A DNA stretch of 64,000 bases from Parasponia andersonii (lineage: Eukaryota; Streptophyta; Magnoliopsida; Rosales; Cannabaceae), in assembly GCA_002914805.1 (NCBI GenBank), contig JXTB01000211.1:558237-622236 (forward strand), written 5' to 3'. Both the position numbers and the translations under genes were made by a program. This document shows, piece after piece, positions 11,101 to 24,260 of the stretch (within the stretch, counting starts at the first letter, position 1; each line of letters opens with the position of its first letter). A model generated the notes under the pieces. That model did no database searches. It was not told the DNA's origin and saw only the letters and a program-made list of their open reading frames with translations.

Positions 11101-12020
11101 TGATAAGTGCTAGATGTTCGCCCCCTGAAATGCCAACCCGTAGAAGAGCTCTATTCAAACATAACTCCTTGGCCCTTCGCTAAGTGAGGTCTGGACATCA
11201 TCGGAGAGTTCCCTAGAAGCCCTAAGAGAAGAAGATATGTCTTATTGGTCACTAACTATTTCACCAAATGGGTAAAAGCTGAAGCCTACACAACTGTCAA
11301 TAAGGTAGACACGATTAACTTCATTTGGAAAAACATAATCTGCCGATACGGAATCCCAAAAGAGATACATACCGACCATGGCACGCAATTCCAAAACGCC
11401 AAGCTTAAGGAGCTGTGTGATTTGTATGATATAAAGCTTAGCTTCTCTTCTGTAAACTACCCTCAAGGGAACAGCCAAGTAGAGGCAACAAACAAGGCCA
11501 TATTTAACAATATTAAAAAGAACTTGCAGGAGGCTAAAAGAAGGTGGTTAGAAGAGCTACTAGCCGTCGTGTGGGCCCATCGAACCACGTAGTAGAGATC
11601 AATGGGAATAACACTGTTCGCCATGGTCTATGGGTCACAGGCTATGATCCCGACCGAAATTAGCCTCCCGACCTTTCGCTCCGAAGTGATAAGAGACGTC
11701 TTATTGAACGAGCAGAAGCTAAGCCGTAACACAGATCTCCTTGAAGAAACAAGAGACATGGCTCTGATCCATCTGGCCTCGTACCACCAGCAAGCCAGGT
11801 CTTATTACGTAAAGAAATTCAACGCTCGTCGGTTTAACGCTGGAGATTGGGTCTTGAAGGTCAGAATATGAAATTCCTCGAAGCTAGACTCTAACTGGGT
11901 CGGACCCTACGAGGTGATCAAAACACTTGACAATGGCGCGTACGTCCTTAAAGAACTCAAAACCTGGAAGAGCCTACCTAACATGTGGAATGCTCAACAC
12001 TTGAAGAAATACCACATGTG
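8191..12020 (+). pseudogene. pol region of Tat element copy 1
   Basis: Domains appear in order along the region. The aspartic protease is near 8270-8540. Reverse transcriptase is near 9040-9625 (motif YIDDMV). The gypsy RNase H is near 9780-10250. A second RNase H lies near 10330-10760 (YTDGST, then ATNNEVEYE). Integrase is near 10930-11990, with an HHCC-type zinc finger (GNHSGRRS ... CDKC), the core (HTDHGTQF) and a C-terminal fold (WVLKVR). The product is broken in many places. The second RNase H is the mark of the Tat/Ogre lineage. Confidence 0.88.
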
Positions 12021-12163
12021 AGACACATGCAAATGCTTGTATTATTAAATAGCCCGATTCTAAAACAAATCGAGATGTCTGCTACATAGATTTACTCGCT
12101 AGATTGCTATGTACAAGGGTCTGCCCCCAATGCCAGACCCCTTGAACTATTCGCACGAAAAAA

Positions 12164-12895
12164 GATCGTATTATGGGAATCACATCGTGCAATAAAATGC
12201 TTACCGGTGGCCTGAGAAAATGTACGAAGAGGAATGAGCTGTGTAATAAAATGCTTGCCAGCAGACCTCAAAAAAGATCATACTATGGGAATCACATCGT
12301 GCAATAAAAGGCTTGCTGGTGGCCCGAGAAAACGTACAAAGAGGAATGAGCTATACAATAAAATGCTTGCCAGTAGACCTAAAAAAAAATCATACTATGG
12401 GAATCACATCGCGCAATAAAATACTTGCCAGTGGCCTGAGAAAACCTACGAGGAGGAATGAGCAGTGTAATAAAATGCTTGCCAACAGACCTCAAAAAAA
12501 AAAATTGTACTATGGGAATCACATCACGAAATAAAATGCTTGCCGGTGGCCCGAGAAAACATACGAGGAGGAATGATTTGTGCAATAAAATGCTTGCCAG
12601 CAGACTTCAAAAATGATCGTACTATGAGAATCACATCGCGTAATAAAATGCTTGCCGGTGGCCTGAGAAAATGTACGAGGAGGAACGAGCTGTGCAATAA
12701 AATACTTGCCAGTAGACTTCAGTAAAGATCGTACTATAGGAATCACATCGCACAATAAAATATTTGTTGATGGCCCGAGAAAACATATGAGGAGGAATGA
12801 GCTACGCAATAAAATGCCTGCTAGCAGACTTTATTAAAGATCGTACTATGGGGATCACTTCGTACAACAAAAACTTGCTGCCGACCCTCAAGAAA
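12164..12895. repeat. 112-bp tandem array inside Tat copy 1, about 6.5 copies
   Basis: Units begin at about 12164, 12276, 12389, 12504, 12615, 12727 and 12839. Each carries two AATAAAATGCTTGCC-like stretches, one followed by a GTGGCC and the other by CAGACCT. The same unit occurs in copy 2 at 31253-31810 with fewer repeats. It lies between integrase and the antisense ORF block. Confidence 0.93.
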
Positions 12896-12941
12896 CACCT
12901 ACACGATGGGGAAGAATTGAGTGATAAGACCCCCACAAGAG

Positions 12942-13160
12942 AGCACCTTAGCTACACATAGGCTAAAGGTAAATGGGGCCAGGGTCTACCCGTTGGAAGT
13001 AGACTCTCCCCAGGGAGCACCTTAGCTATGCATAAGCCAAAGGTTAATAGAGTCGTGGTCTACCCATTGGAAGTAGATCCTCCCTAGAGAGCACCTTAGC
13101 TACGCATGGACTGAAAGTAAACAGGGCTAAGGTCTACCCATTGGAAGTAGGCCCAGACAA
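12942..13160. repeat. 73-bp tandem array inside Tat copy 1, 3 copies
   Basis: GAGCACCTTAGCTA begins at 12942, 13015 and 13088, each followed about 45 bp later by GTCTACCC and TTGGAAGTAG. A shorter related series is present in copy 2 near 31850-32020. Confidence 0.9.
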
Positions 13161-13857
13161 GATTAAACACGAAGACAGAAATTAAAACCAAAATTTTTTT
13201 ATTATTGTTTAAATTACAGAGTGCATGGTCGACAGGGACACAGACCCAGTATCTCTATCTGTCGGGAGCAGGTCTTCGACGGACTCGCAAGGACACGTCG
13301 GAGTAATAACGCCCTATTTGCTCCCAATGATAGCCGAGCCCAGGCTTTTTCTTCTGCAGCGATGGGTCCAAGCAGGAGTCAACCAATCCCTGGAGCTGGT
13401 TCCTGGTGCACCCTCATTTAGGGTCGGAGAAGTCCAGCTATGCTCGTGGATCAAATTCTGCTAAGACAAGTCATAACAGTAATTATACATCCTGAAAGTC
13501 GGACGAACTGGAGCTCACATCCCGATCTCCGGAGCTAATCTTGTCAGTCATAGCACAAGGGAAATTCACTAATAACTCCAAATCATATACGATTGGGCTA
13601 GACCCAGAGGTCGGCCGAACTGCTGACAAGGAAATGACATCGTATATGATATCTGACCTTGACCACGAATGTCGGCAACAAAAGAAAAACAGAATAAATG
13701 TGAGAAAAGTACGCCGTTTTTATTATTTAAATAGATACTTCCAACGAGGGTCAGCTTTACATTGCACAGTCAGTATTTTACAAGTACACAAAAGAGCAAA
13801 GGTCCCTAATTACCTCCGACGGAGGGAGAGACACCAACTTCGACACTCAGCCTAGCC

Positions 13858-16800
13858 TCGGTAGAGAACAACACGTCGGGTTCAGAGTTATCGCTGGACA
13901 GGATGACTGCACTAGACCCTCCGCCAGTTGAAGCGTCAAGATCAGGCTGACCCTCAGGAACCTCCATGGCTTATTCTGGTAGATAAGAAGTCAGCACTAT
14001 CTCTTTGGCAGCTGAGGCAGACGTGGAGGGCCAGTCACTGCCTTTATCAAGCATTTTCAGTATATCAGCAGGGTACACGATGTTAATCTCGTCCCCTAAC
14101 TGCTGCATGTAGTACCTGACGGAGTAATGGTCCCTCTCGACACCCTTCTACTCATCGAACTGGTTTGGCATCACCACCTCTGTATGGCCCTCAAATTCCC
14201 TATTCTCCAAGCCAGACTTATTGCTCTCTGTAGAAAGGATGTCCACCTGCCTCTAGTACCTTATCTTCAGCTTCTCTGCATCTGCCAGCCTATCTCTTAG
14301 CGTCGCTAGCCTCAGTTTCACTTGCCACTATAACAAGTCGATCAAAAGAGTGTTAATATCGGCGAGATCTTCACCGTGCCTACGAGACAGCTCCACGTGA
14401 GCTTCCATCAGTTTACAGTGATCCAAATAGAGATGTCAGATTACCTCGTTCGATCAGTCGAGTCTGCGCTGTAGGAAATGGGCCTCTAACTTGGCTTTCG
14501 CCTCGGCTTTCCTTGCCTCCTTAGCCTCATCGATGACTCTGTCGTGAGTAATAAAAACCAGCCCCATCTCAACCTCTACGCCATGCAGCTCCTGCTCCTT
14601 AACCTTGAGCTCAGCTTGGGCCAACTTGGCAGTCTTGGCCTCTGAGTGCAGACCCGGGACCTTAGCTTCGAGAGACAGGACCTTCCCCTCTACCTCGGCC
14701 AACTTGGCGACCAACTCTTCATGTCTAGCCCTATCAACACTCAAAGTGTTGGCCACCGCGCTGCTGACCCTAGTCTCGTCCAGGCTCTGATATAGGTCGA
14801 AGTCCGCTTTCAACGCGGTAAGGGCGACCTCGCTCCGCTCGGCTACCACAACACGGGCGTTCAGCTGTCCAGTTAGCTCACTGACATGAGAAGAATAGAA
14901 AGACTGGATGGTAGCTAGCTGCAGAATATAAAAAATGGGGGTTTAGCAAAAATGCTGAAAACATGGAGATGATGGCCAGATAAGCCAAACCTTCACAATG
15001 CTGCGGCCAACAATGAGCCCTATGTTCTCCAGGGAGAGCGCCTTCAGCTCGAACTCCACAGCTGGACCCACTCCCTGGGCATCATCTGCATCCGAGGAAT
15101 GCGACTCCAGCCTGCCGACTGAATGAACACTTTCTCCCCCCACCAAACGCACTCCAATAGATTCTTTCGATGCTCCCAAAGTGGCGGAGGTGAAGGCAGT
15201 AGAAAGTAGGGCATCCCCAAGCACACCTTTGATGACAGTTAGAGGTGGCGCACCCTTAGTAGAAGGAGCCCCTATGACCGCTGCCACTTCAATGGCCTCA
15301 GCTACCACCTCCCTTGGAGACCCGCCTGGCTGTAATTTTTTGGTCTTGTCTTGACCAACGTGCTCAGACGGGCCACTGTGTGTAGACCTTCTCCTCCTCA
15401 TGATGGTCAGGGTAGCCCCATCATCATCATTGTTAGAAGAAGGGGCAGTTCTACCTCTCTTCCCTGTCGGGCTTTCCTCTCCCTCGGACGGGTCGACTTC
15501 ACGACCCCGCTTCATAGGGACAGGGGGAGGGGAAGATAGTCGAGAGTTCAGCCTCGGAGCCCCCATCTATTGATCTCAACAATCTTTCCACCAGAATGAG
15601 CAGCACTGGACCCTGCACCCATCTTCGAGCTAGAGCTAGGGGTGAAAGGAGTCGGTGTAGCAAGCTCTCCTGGCAGGCTTGAAGACGCCCTTTTGCCATA
15701 CACAATCTTTATGGCCGGCGTCTCCCGAGTCGCAGGCCCGCCTACCTCGAGAGAAGGCACCACAGACATTTCACCCCTAGACACAAACAGACCCTCCAGC
15801 TTATCATCTGAGCCCATTCTTAAGGCGATAACTCTTTGCCGTCAGGCGCCGACCAGAAGAGACCTTGGATCAGGCTCTATGGACAATGGTACTCCCCTTG
15901 GCCGAGGAGGGATCTGCCGAAGGGCCAGCGTCTGAACCTACAAGGGTGAACGATCTTATTAGAACACAGCCATAACTTGATCGACAAAGCCTCAAGGCAT
16001 GGAATAAACTCACCCTTAACCCTCTTGGGGGCAGCAACCTCCTCGTTTCGAAACCTGATGCACTCCTCAGTCATGAGCTTCACCGCCTCTTCAAGCTTGT
16101 GGCTGGTCAGTGTCACCAGGTTGTCAGGGCCTACCAGCTGGCTCGAGGCCGTGATCTGATGACCCACCATAGCGATGTGACTCTGCTCATCCCAGTGGAA
16201 TTGGTTCAGAGCTGAAGCATCAAGCTACTTGACACTCTGGAGGTTCCTAGAGATGACCTACGTGTCCAGCAGGAAGGGGAGATGAGAGACCATCCTCAAC
16301 ATCATGTTCATCACCTGACGATTCAGAAGGACCTTAATATGTCGATAATCCCTAAAGGATCCAAAGACGATGACCCCCTCCAACTCCTGGAGCCGCCCTG
16401 CCGAGGGCCGTGGCTCGAACCTGTTTTCCTCCACAGAGGCTACGCGAGGCCAGATATCATGAGTAAAATTAGGCAAAGCTTACTCAGACCCAAAGATCAA
16501 AGTATAACTCAGTACTTACCTTGTAAAAAAAATGAGGGGATTTGGAAAAGCTCCCCATTCACCCAAGGAGAGCACCACACCACTTCGATGGCGTACAACC
16601 TGGAGTGAAAGTCCCACTGCTTGTCCGACCTCGGCAGACCCCAGAAAATGTGGCACCACAGAAACGGCTGGAGGTAGAAAGTAGAGTAAGAGCTCCTTTT
16701 AGGGATGAGGGTGAGCTTGTTGGCATAGAAGACCACCTCCAGGTTGATATGCACGTCGAGGAGGACTGATAGACTAGAGAGCCCATCAGGATCATGACCC

Positions 16801-17062
16801 CATTGGCATTCAACTATATCGGGTGAATTCCTGTTAGGCTGAAGAACTGGTGAACTGGGTGAGGAAGAGGAAATCGCAATCATTTTAGGTGTTTCCTTCC
16901 CAGGATGATGGAGCCTTCGGGGGCAAACGGGTGAAGGTACCACTCTGCCGGGCCCTCGACACTTTGTAAGGTGACTCTACCAGGAAAGCAGAGCTACCTC
17001 CTTAATGAGCCCAACAAGGAATCCGTGAGGGGATGGAGCTTCTGACTCTAGTTTAGATCCAT
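13858..17062 (-). pseudogene. antisense ORF block of Tat copy 1
   Basis: Several reading frames run opposite to gag-pol between the tandem arrays and the 3' LTR. In antisense order they include a stretch with a hydrophobic, Trp-rich character (16509-16943), a short conserved piece (15877-16170), a Ser/Pro- and basic-rich stretch (14943-15566, PSEGEESPTGKRGRTAPS) and an Ala/Glu/Lys-rich coiled coil (14454-14849, LVAKLAEVEGKVLSLEAKV). Antisense extra ORFs are known in Tat/Ogre elements, often annotated as putative gypsy-type transposon (Transposase_28). The same block is found in copy 2, so it belongs to the family. It is broken; its function is unknown. Confidence 0.75.
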
Positions 17063-17441
17063 TGTCATGGATGTAATCGAAGAGAGCAGAAGTCTCGAGA
17101 AAAAGGACTCAGGAATCCTAAGATTCGAAAAGGCCGAAAATTTTGAAAGAAAGGAAGCAGGAGCACTTGGGAATTTCGGTAAAGTAAGAAATGAGCACAA
17201 GTGCAGTTTTTATGAGGGGGAAGCTGAAGAATTTTCCCAAGAGGAGGATAGTGCAAGGAAATCAAAAGTATTAGAATTTCAAAATTTGAAAAAATCGTGA
17301 CATGGGTTGGCGTGCATTAGTATCAGTAATTGGGGAATAATGACAGTTATGAGCTATGTGTACCCTTCGAATTGGTGGACTAGAGGCACAATTTTCCCAC
17401 TTGATGGATGCTAATCCGTCAAATAGGGAAATAGTGGCAGT

Positions 17442-18245
17442 TGTGGGGCCCGTTCCTAGATTATGTACCACATGGACGGTTAAGTGGTAGAACAGGTAGC
17501 AGGGGGCATATCGTCTGACATGTGTCCGGAGAGAACGCTTAAAAGCCACACGGGTCGCACGTAATACCATATGGGCCCGTGGGTTATCGGAGGCCAAAGT
17601 CAAATCCATCTCAGACCCTAGACAGGTTCAGCCCAGTCTAATTCTTACCCCTTTAGCTAGGGGTCAGGAGCCTCGTGGGTCTTCCGCCAGAAAATTATTG
17701 GAGGCAGTACGTTGCTCTAGACCCAGATATGACATTTAATACAATCCTGGGTAGGTGTGCGCATTAGGCAGACCGTCCTGACAGGACGGTGGTTTGTCAA
17801 AGTCTCCCCCCTGCCAAGCTCGAGCCATAAGGGACGACAGAAAGTAGGTCACGACGATGCAAGGGAAATTACGGTAACCATGGCCCGTGATTTCTAGAGT
17901 AAGTCATGATGAGAAAAGGTACCCGATCTTAGGATTGAGAACCAGAAGGTTCTCAGTTCCAGGACTATATATATATGAGCCATGTATCCCCCTGAGGAGA
18001 TATAGATATATAGAGAGAGATATATAAACATTTATAAGCAAGAGAAAAACTTAATCTTTACTACTCAATCTCAGGGGTAAATATCTGACTTAAGCATCGG
18101 AGAGTCTTTGCAAGTTGCCACCCCCGCCTTTCCAATCCGACTTGAAGTCAAAGCACTCTGGGATAGCGAAGATACATAGACAGTTAGTAGGTACAGCATC
18201 AGCAGTTCGGAGACATGTGAACAGCTGGTAAGAACTGCACTAATA
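17442..18245 (+). repeat. 3' LTR of Tat element copy 1
   Basis: It starts TGTGGGGCCCG after a purine-rich tract and is followed by the target-duplication candidate GTAAT. It is slightly longer than the 5' LTR. Confidence 0.93.
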
Positions 18246-18379
18246 GTAATATAAACCTTGTTTTTGGGTCTACCTCTAAATTTCAGTTTTCTAATTGTGT
18301 TGGGTTTATATCTAATAGAAGTCATTTTGTCTTCTTAACATTCTTAGGGGAAAAAAAAGAAAGAAAGAAACAAACAAAA

Positions 18380-20890
18380 AAAGGAGAAAAGGAAAAATGA
18401 ATAAGAAAAATAGTGCATCATCTATTCCTGTAGTTGTTCAAATATCAAAGAGTAATTTCAATTCTGAAATCATTCTTACCGTGTCTAACCATGATGTCTA
18501 GTCTCAAATTATGAAGATGTATATCGTTGAACGTAAGAAATTATCCCACATCCGTGGGAAGAAAGAGCCATTTGTAGAATTGGATAAAGGATATGAAAAA
18601 TAGTACCTTGAAAATAAAAAAATTAAGAGGTGAGTATTAATCAATATCTATATCTCCAGATATTATGAAGCGTTACTTATGCTTACCTACTTCCTGTGAC
18701 ATTTAGAGTGCCTTAGCAAAGGACTTTTTTGATGGAAGGGATGAATTACAAGTTTTTTTTTCCTTGAACCAAAGACTTTTTGTTGCCAAACAAAATAGGG
18801 GATAACTCTCTATATAGTTTGAGGAGTTAACCGAAATATTTCAAGAGCTTGATCATCACGATAAAGTTGTCATAAAGCATACTGACAATGTCCAAACATG
18901 GAGAAAGTCTATTGAATGACTCAAGGTGTATATTTTTCTTGAGGGATTAGATGGAGATTTCGAACAAATTCTTGAAGAAATCTTTCCCAAAGATTCTAGT
19001 CCAGATATCGAAAAGTATTATTTTATTGTTCGACAATAGGCAGTACATCGTAGAAACCTAACCTGTGAATCTGCTAACTCTAAAGCTTATGCCTTAATAA
19101 CTCAGAATTGATCCAATCATTCGAACACTGATAATAACGTGGAAAACACAATTCTCAAATGCACCCACTGCACAAAAATGGGCCATAAAAAAAATAAATA
19201 TTTTGAATTACTTAGATATCCAGATTGGTGGGATCATAACCAAAAGAAGAATCATAAGAACACGTCCATAGTTGCTACTATTATTGGTGAAACAAAGAAG
19301 ATGACAGATGTGATAGAGAAAACCTCCTACTGGTAACAAAAAACAAATAATAATGGTAAGGTTTTTAATATATTTGCACCTATTGCTAATAGTGCGTATA
19401 TAATTGATTCTGGTGCTACAAATTATATGATATTTGATTTTGGATAGGTCTTATATCTCAAACTATCCATACAAATATCACTTTCTACTGCAAATAGTAT
19501 TTCAACCCTAGTTATTGAGGAAGAATCTTTGTCTCTAAGTGATATTCTATATTTAAGTTCTATGCTTGTTGTTCTGTCTTTAGATTTTAATATTTTATTA
19601 GTTTCCTAACTAACTTCCACTTTTTCTGGTATTGAAATTTTATAGCTTGATTTTTGTGTGTTCAAGTATATTCAATCAAAGCAGACACGTGAGTATATGG
19701 TATTAGGCAAGGAAAGTTGTATTATTTGGATCTTGTAATAATATATTCAGATAAGTTACACTAAACTTTATGAATGGATGGATCTAAGGGGGAGAAGAAG
19801 AACTCTGTAATCTGGCAATGGCACCAACACAGGATATGTTTCATTTGTTTGCCTACAAAAGTTATTTTCCTAGTATATATATATATTTGCGAAAGTTGAT
19901 ATTTCTCACTTTCAGTGTGAAGTTTGTAAACTTGCAAAAAATCATCATACATATCTTCTACTAATCTTAAATAAAAGTCTAGTTTATGGTTACTTATTTT
20001 GATATTTAGGGCTCCTCCAAAGTTTCTGCTTTAGGATACTCTCATTGGTTTGATACATTTATTAATAATTATACCAGAATGACTTAGTTATGCTTAATGA
20101 AATCCAAAAAATGAATAGATCTGTTATTTTGAAAATTTTATAAAATGATTTATACTAAATACAAAATATAGATTCAGGCTTCATAATGACAATAGTGGCG
20201 AATATCAGAGTATTGAATGTCTAAAGTATTCAGAGATACGTAGAACTATTTATCAAACTACATGTTAATAGAGTTGCAGAGCGAAAATGTAGACATCTTT
20301 TGAAAATGGTTTGTCCATTATTGATAGGAGCTCATATGTTGTTATCTTATTAAGGAGAAACACTTTCTTCTGCAGCATACTTAATCAATCGGGGTACCTT
20401 CAAGTTCTATTGGTTTTCAAACCCCTTTTCATGCTCTCATTGAAACAATTGTTGCGTCAATTATTCCAAACTTACCTCCTTTTGTCTTTGGATATGTAGT
20501 ATTTGTCTACCTTCTTAAGCATCAATATAACAAGCTCACTCCTCGAGTGTTATGATGTGTTTTTATTAGATATGATGCTCATTGAAAAGAATAGTGGTTT
20601 TATCATCCTCTAACCCAATGCATGTTTATCACTGTGGACCTTATTTTCCATGAACATACAATGTATAGGTCAGGCTCATTTATCTGTAAGGAAGATGAGG
20701 AAGACTTAAGTGGTAACGACTCACAACCTCAGCTAATGAATTAAGAAGTGAGTGAATTAGATTGGAGTGGTATGATCATAGATGAAAGTAGTAATGAACA
20801 CAGATATCGAGACTGGTACTTTTTTGTCCGAATTCTTGATCCCACAAAGTTTAGACACAACTATTAGCCCAAGATTGACAATTCAAGAAG
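18380..20890 (+). mobile_element. decayed Ty1/copia relic
   Basis: Gag-like sequence (RKKLSHIRGKKEPFVELDKG, then LEGLDGDFEQILEEIFPK) is followed by a CCHC knuckle with the copia tail (CTHCTKMGHKK ... RYPDWWDHNQKKN, near 19160-19240) and a protease-like IIDSGATNYMIFD near 19400. Integrase-like and post-integrase copia stretches follow (NKLTPRVLRCVFIRYDAH, then TMYRSGSFICKED near 20660). I see no reverse transcriptase. LTRs were not identified. It is badly broken, with many interruptions, and looks older than the neighbouring Tat element. Confidence 0.75.
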
Positions 20891-23610
20891 GGAGTGAATT
20901 GGATTTTAAAATTTTTTAAGAAAATTTTCAACTGTGTAAAATTATAGATAACTATTTTGAACTTTTTAAGCTAAATGAACAATGATACCAAATATAAAAC
21001 AATAATACCAAATATATTATGCACACTATATATCAAATACTCGATCAAATAGTTTGTAATAAAGTAAATAGTATAGGGATAAAGAAAATACAAACTCAGC
21101 TTTTACGAAGTTCGATAACATGATGATTTACTTACATTTCCAGCTTTTGGTAACTTGTTTGAGTTTTTACTATTCGGATCAAAATTGTGGGCTTGGCCGA
21201 CCTTTTTACAAATGAAGTGAATTTTTCTTAAGCTTACCAACACTTTTACAATAGTCTTGATTCCATCTCTATCATGCCTAACTTCAGATTGTTTAGACTC
21301 TGATACTAACCTCACCTACATGGATTATTTAGACAATAATGCTAATCTCACTAACTTATGGGTTGTTTAGATTCCAGTGACAACCTCATCCACACTCTGG
21401 TTGTTTAGACTCTAGTGGTAATCTCGCCTAAATTAGATTGTTTAGACTCTGGTAGCAACTTCACCTATACACGGATTGTTTATGACTCTGGTACCAGCCT
21501 TACCTTATACTCAAATAGTATTTTAATAAACAAGAGTGAGCACACTCCAAAGCTCTCCTCTCAAAAGTAATAAATACAATTTTGGCTTAGGAGATTTTAG
21601 AACAATGTATAATGAATGCTCTAAGGTTGGCTCAATTAAAAGTTAATTCAATATAAGAATAGACGTTTGTACTTTGAAAATAGCTGAATAATAATTTAGG
21701 TTCATGCAAAGTATTTTTTAACGCTTAAAATAGTTTATATTCATAAGCTTATATGAAACTTAGTCGTTTATAACCGTTAGGCACACTTTCTCCCATTTTC
21801 GGTAAATCGAAAGTGAGTTTTTAATAGAACAAATACTAGCCGTTGGTTGTGTTTTTGCAACGGTCAAATTTTAACGGTAACATTTTTCTCACTGCCATTT
21901 TTGATAGATCGAAAATATTTTCGGTAAACCAAAAATCCTGCTTATTTTGGCTATTTTAACATTTGGCCATTTTTTCTGATTTTAACAATTTTTGGCTTTT
22001 TTCAAAAGCAGACTTCTAAACTTATTTTAAATACTTTAAAAATATTGGAAAGTAATTTAAAAAAATATTTTTACTATTGCAAACTTTTTTTAGTTTTACA
22101 ATAAGATTTAATAATAATTTAAAAAGTGTTCATACCAAAGTAAATCCTTGTTTGCAGATAGAAAATCTCTTTTAAGCCTATTTCAAATAATCATAATTTT
22201 AAATATATTTGTAACTTATTTAAACTTAAGAAATCATGTTTTAAAGAATATTTTGTCTATTCAAATAAATCATTATTTTTTATTTTTGAACTTTTATAAT
22301 AAAATAACCATTTTAAAATTAAGATAATCTGAAAACTCTTTTGAAAGTATGAGCCAATGAAAGAGTATTTATGTGCACTGAACTAAATCAAATACAAGAT
22401 AAGCATGATTTATATCCTATTTAAGGAAGGTCCTGTATCTTGATTGTCCATCTTCAAGTTTGATTTTAATAAGTCTAATATGTATCCATCCTTAGGCTTG
22501 ATTCCTTGACCAACTTGAGTTAGAACTTCCGAAGTTATTTTACTACACATTCAAATTAAATCATTAATACTAAATCAAATGTTTTTTATTTTCAAAATAA
22601 GAGTGAGAATGATTGAAATCTTACTTTCTCAATAATCTCCCCATTTTTTATGATGACAAATATTGAGTTATGAGAATAAAGAAAATATACAATAAGGATA
22701 TGAAAATATGAAATTTGACAAGTTTACCTTAATCCTTACTATATTTTAAGTTTCATCTCAAAATATGCTTGAGAAAGTAAAGGAGACTTGCTCTCCCCTT
22801 TTAACTTAATTAAGCATTATAAGTATATTATAAGAAAATTAAAAAATGTGCCAAACAAAGTACTCTCCCTTAACATATGCATACTCATGAATAAATCTTT
22901 TCATTTAATATTCATAATTCATCATTATTCTCCTCCTTTTGACATCATTAAAAAGAGAAAAATAAATTTTCAAACTACATATCTTATAAGATCAATCTAT
23001 CCCCATTGAAATAAAATTTTCTCCACATTAATTTACTATATTATTCTCTCAAATAGATTACATAATAAAAGTATATGAAAGCGTAATACATAAACAATTT
23101 TCTTCCATATGAAAAATAGTATGATAAGTTATGTAATAAGGAGATGTAGAGGAATCTAGAATTGAACAATCTTCAAAATAAGAATAATAATATCAAATAT
23201 AAGATTGAACAATACTATGATGCCAAAGTGAAAACAAAAGCATTCTTTATAATTTTTAGCAAAGCTTTTTCTATTGATAATAAGTATGATAACTATAATA
23301 TATTCAAAATAGAGAAATTACATCAAATTAAAATCATTAAGATTATAAATCTTAATATTTCTCTTGTTGAAAATATATTTTTCTAAGTATAATCATCACA
23401 AAGAATAGGAAAAATTCAAATCATTAAAGCATATTAGTGAAATAATTTCATTTTTTTTTATTTCTATCTAATTATAAAGAGCATATCACAATTTATAATG
23501 CATAAATATTTCTGGACTAAATTAATGCATAACGTATTAAACCCACTCGTTTAAAAGGGAAAATAGTAAAATAGTTTGTCTATTTTTTTTCCCTGAATCC
23601 TAAATTTTGA
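20891..23610. other. AT-rich stretch, possible copia 3'-end debris
   Basis: No gene is supported. Two minus-strand purine stretches, near 22645 (AATGGGGAGATTATTGAG) and 22945 (GTCAAAAGGAGGAGAA), resemble the tracts before copia 3' LTRs. A 38-bp tandem array lies at 21287-21511. The rest is very AT-rich and featureless. Confidence 0.4.
21287..21511. repeat. tandem array, about 38-bp unit, 6 copies
   Basis: GATTGTTTAGACTCTGGTA-like units begin at about 21287, 21323, 21361, 21399, 21436 and 21474, with an alternating CAACCTCACC-like half. The copies are well diverged, so the array is old. Confidence 0.9.
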
Positions 23611-23619
23611 AAAGCTATT

Positions 23620-24260
23620 TTGCCTCTAGTGGCGAATTGTGGATGTCTTTAATTGTAAGATTTTCAGTGACACATGGTTGCCTAGGCCTTTTACTCTCTG
23701 GCCTATCACAATAACCAATGTTGTGAGTCGTGACTGATAACTAGGTTGTGGTGGACCTTACCTTGATAACCCTCGGAGATGGAATCGGATCCCAAGTTTT
23801 AATTTTGGGAGGTCGATCGTGCTAGTATGCTCATTGTTTCTCCGAGCTTTGTTAGTTTCTTGTGTGACATTTTTATTTCAGAGGTATTTACAAGATGAAA
23901 TTAAGTTATAAACTTGCTACACACGGAGGAGAAGAATGAGCCAAGGTCTTCTAGTGGAGGTGGAGATAGGAAATGATGGGGTGCTTTATGGAGGGGAAAT
24001 ATCTAGCGAAAATAAAGGTATTTATTTGCCATGCCTTCCATGATGTTTTACCTACAATGGCCAACTTGGAGGCTTGAGGAATCCGTTGTTCTCTGGTTTT
24101 GTGGAAGATGTAGTGGGGTACAGGGGATGTCATGCATGCTTTGCAGCGTAGTGAGTTTGTTGAATCTTGTAGGAGAGAGTCTTTGGTGGAAACTAATTTT
24201 TAAATACTGTCAGTGTGTCCTAGGTGGTTTTTTAATTGGTAGTCGTAGGAAAATGGGTTA
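23620..24260 (+). mobile_element. L1-type LINE fragment, zf-RVT region
   Basis: The translation reads IFSDTWLPRPFTLWPITITN, and further on KVFICHAFHDVLPTMANLEA and then GDVMHAL. This is the zf-RVT/linker region found after the reverse transcriptase of plant L1 elements. The reverse transcriptase itself is missing upstream, as expected for 5' truncation. There are several in-frame stops and at least two frame changes. A RNase H end of the same kind lies at 37157-38092, beyond Tat copy 2, and may be the rest of this LINE. Confidence 0.7.

Larger units (their letters stand above)
5662..18245 (+). mobile_element. Ty3/gypsy fossil, Tat/Ogre lineage, copy 1
   Basis: A 12.6-kb element with two related LTRs (5662-6445 and 17442-18245) flanked by GTTAT (5657-5661) and GTAAT (18246-18250), probably one 5-bp target duplication that has since changed. 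Just inside the 5' LTR is GTTTGGTACCATCTGTGGGA, the primer-binding stretch typical of this lineage. The purine-rich tract before the 3' LTR is AAATAGGGAAATAGTGG. The order is gag, protease, reverse transcriptase, RNase H, a second RNase H, integrase, 112-bp and 73-bp tandem arrays, and an antisense ORF block. The element is broken, with many interruptions across gag-pol. The LTRs have diverged visibly, mostly by transitions, pointing to an age of millions of years (not computed). Confidence 0.95.

Noticed and set aside
12164-12895. CRISPR-like array
   Set aside because: Units are contiguous 112-bp tandem repeats without unique spacers, in a plant retrotransposon.
13541-13855. 104-codon plus-strand frame between tandem arrays and antisense block
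   Set aside because: No domain, and the matching region of copy 2 does not keep a similar protein over its length.
16282-16608. Plus-strand frame in Tat copy 1
   Set aside because: It is a shadow of the antisense ORF block, which is conserved in the other copy.
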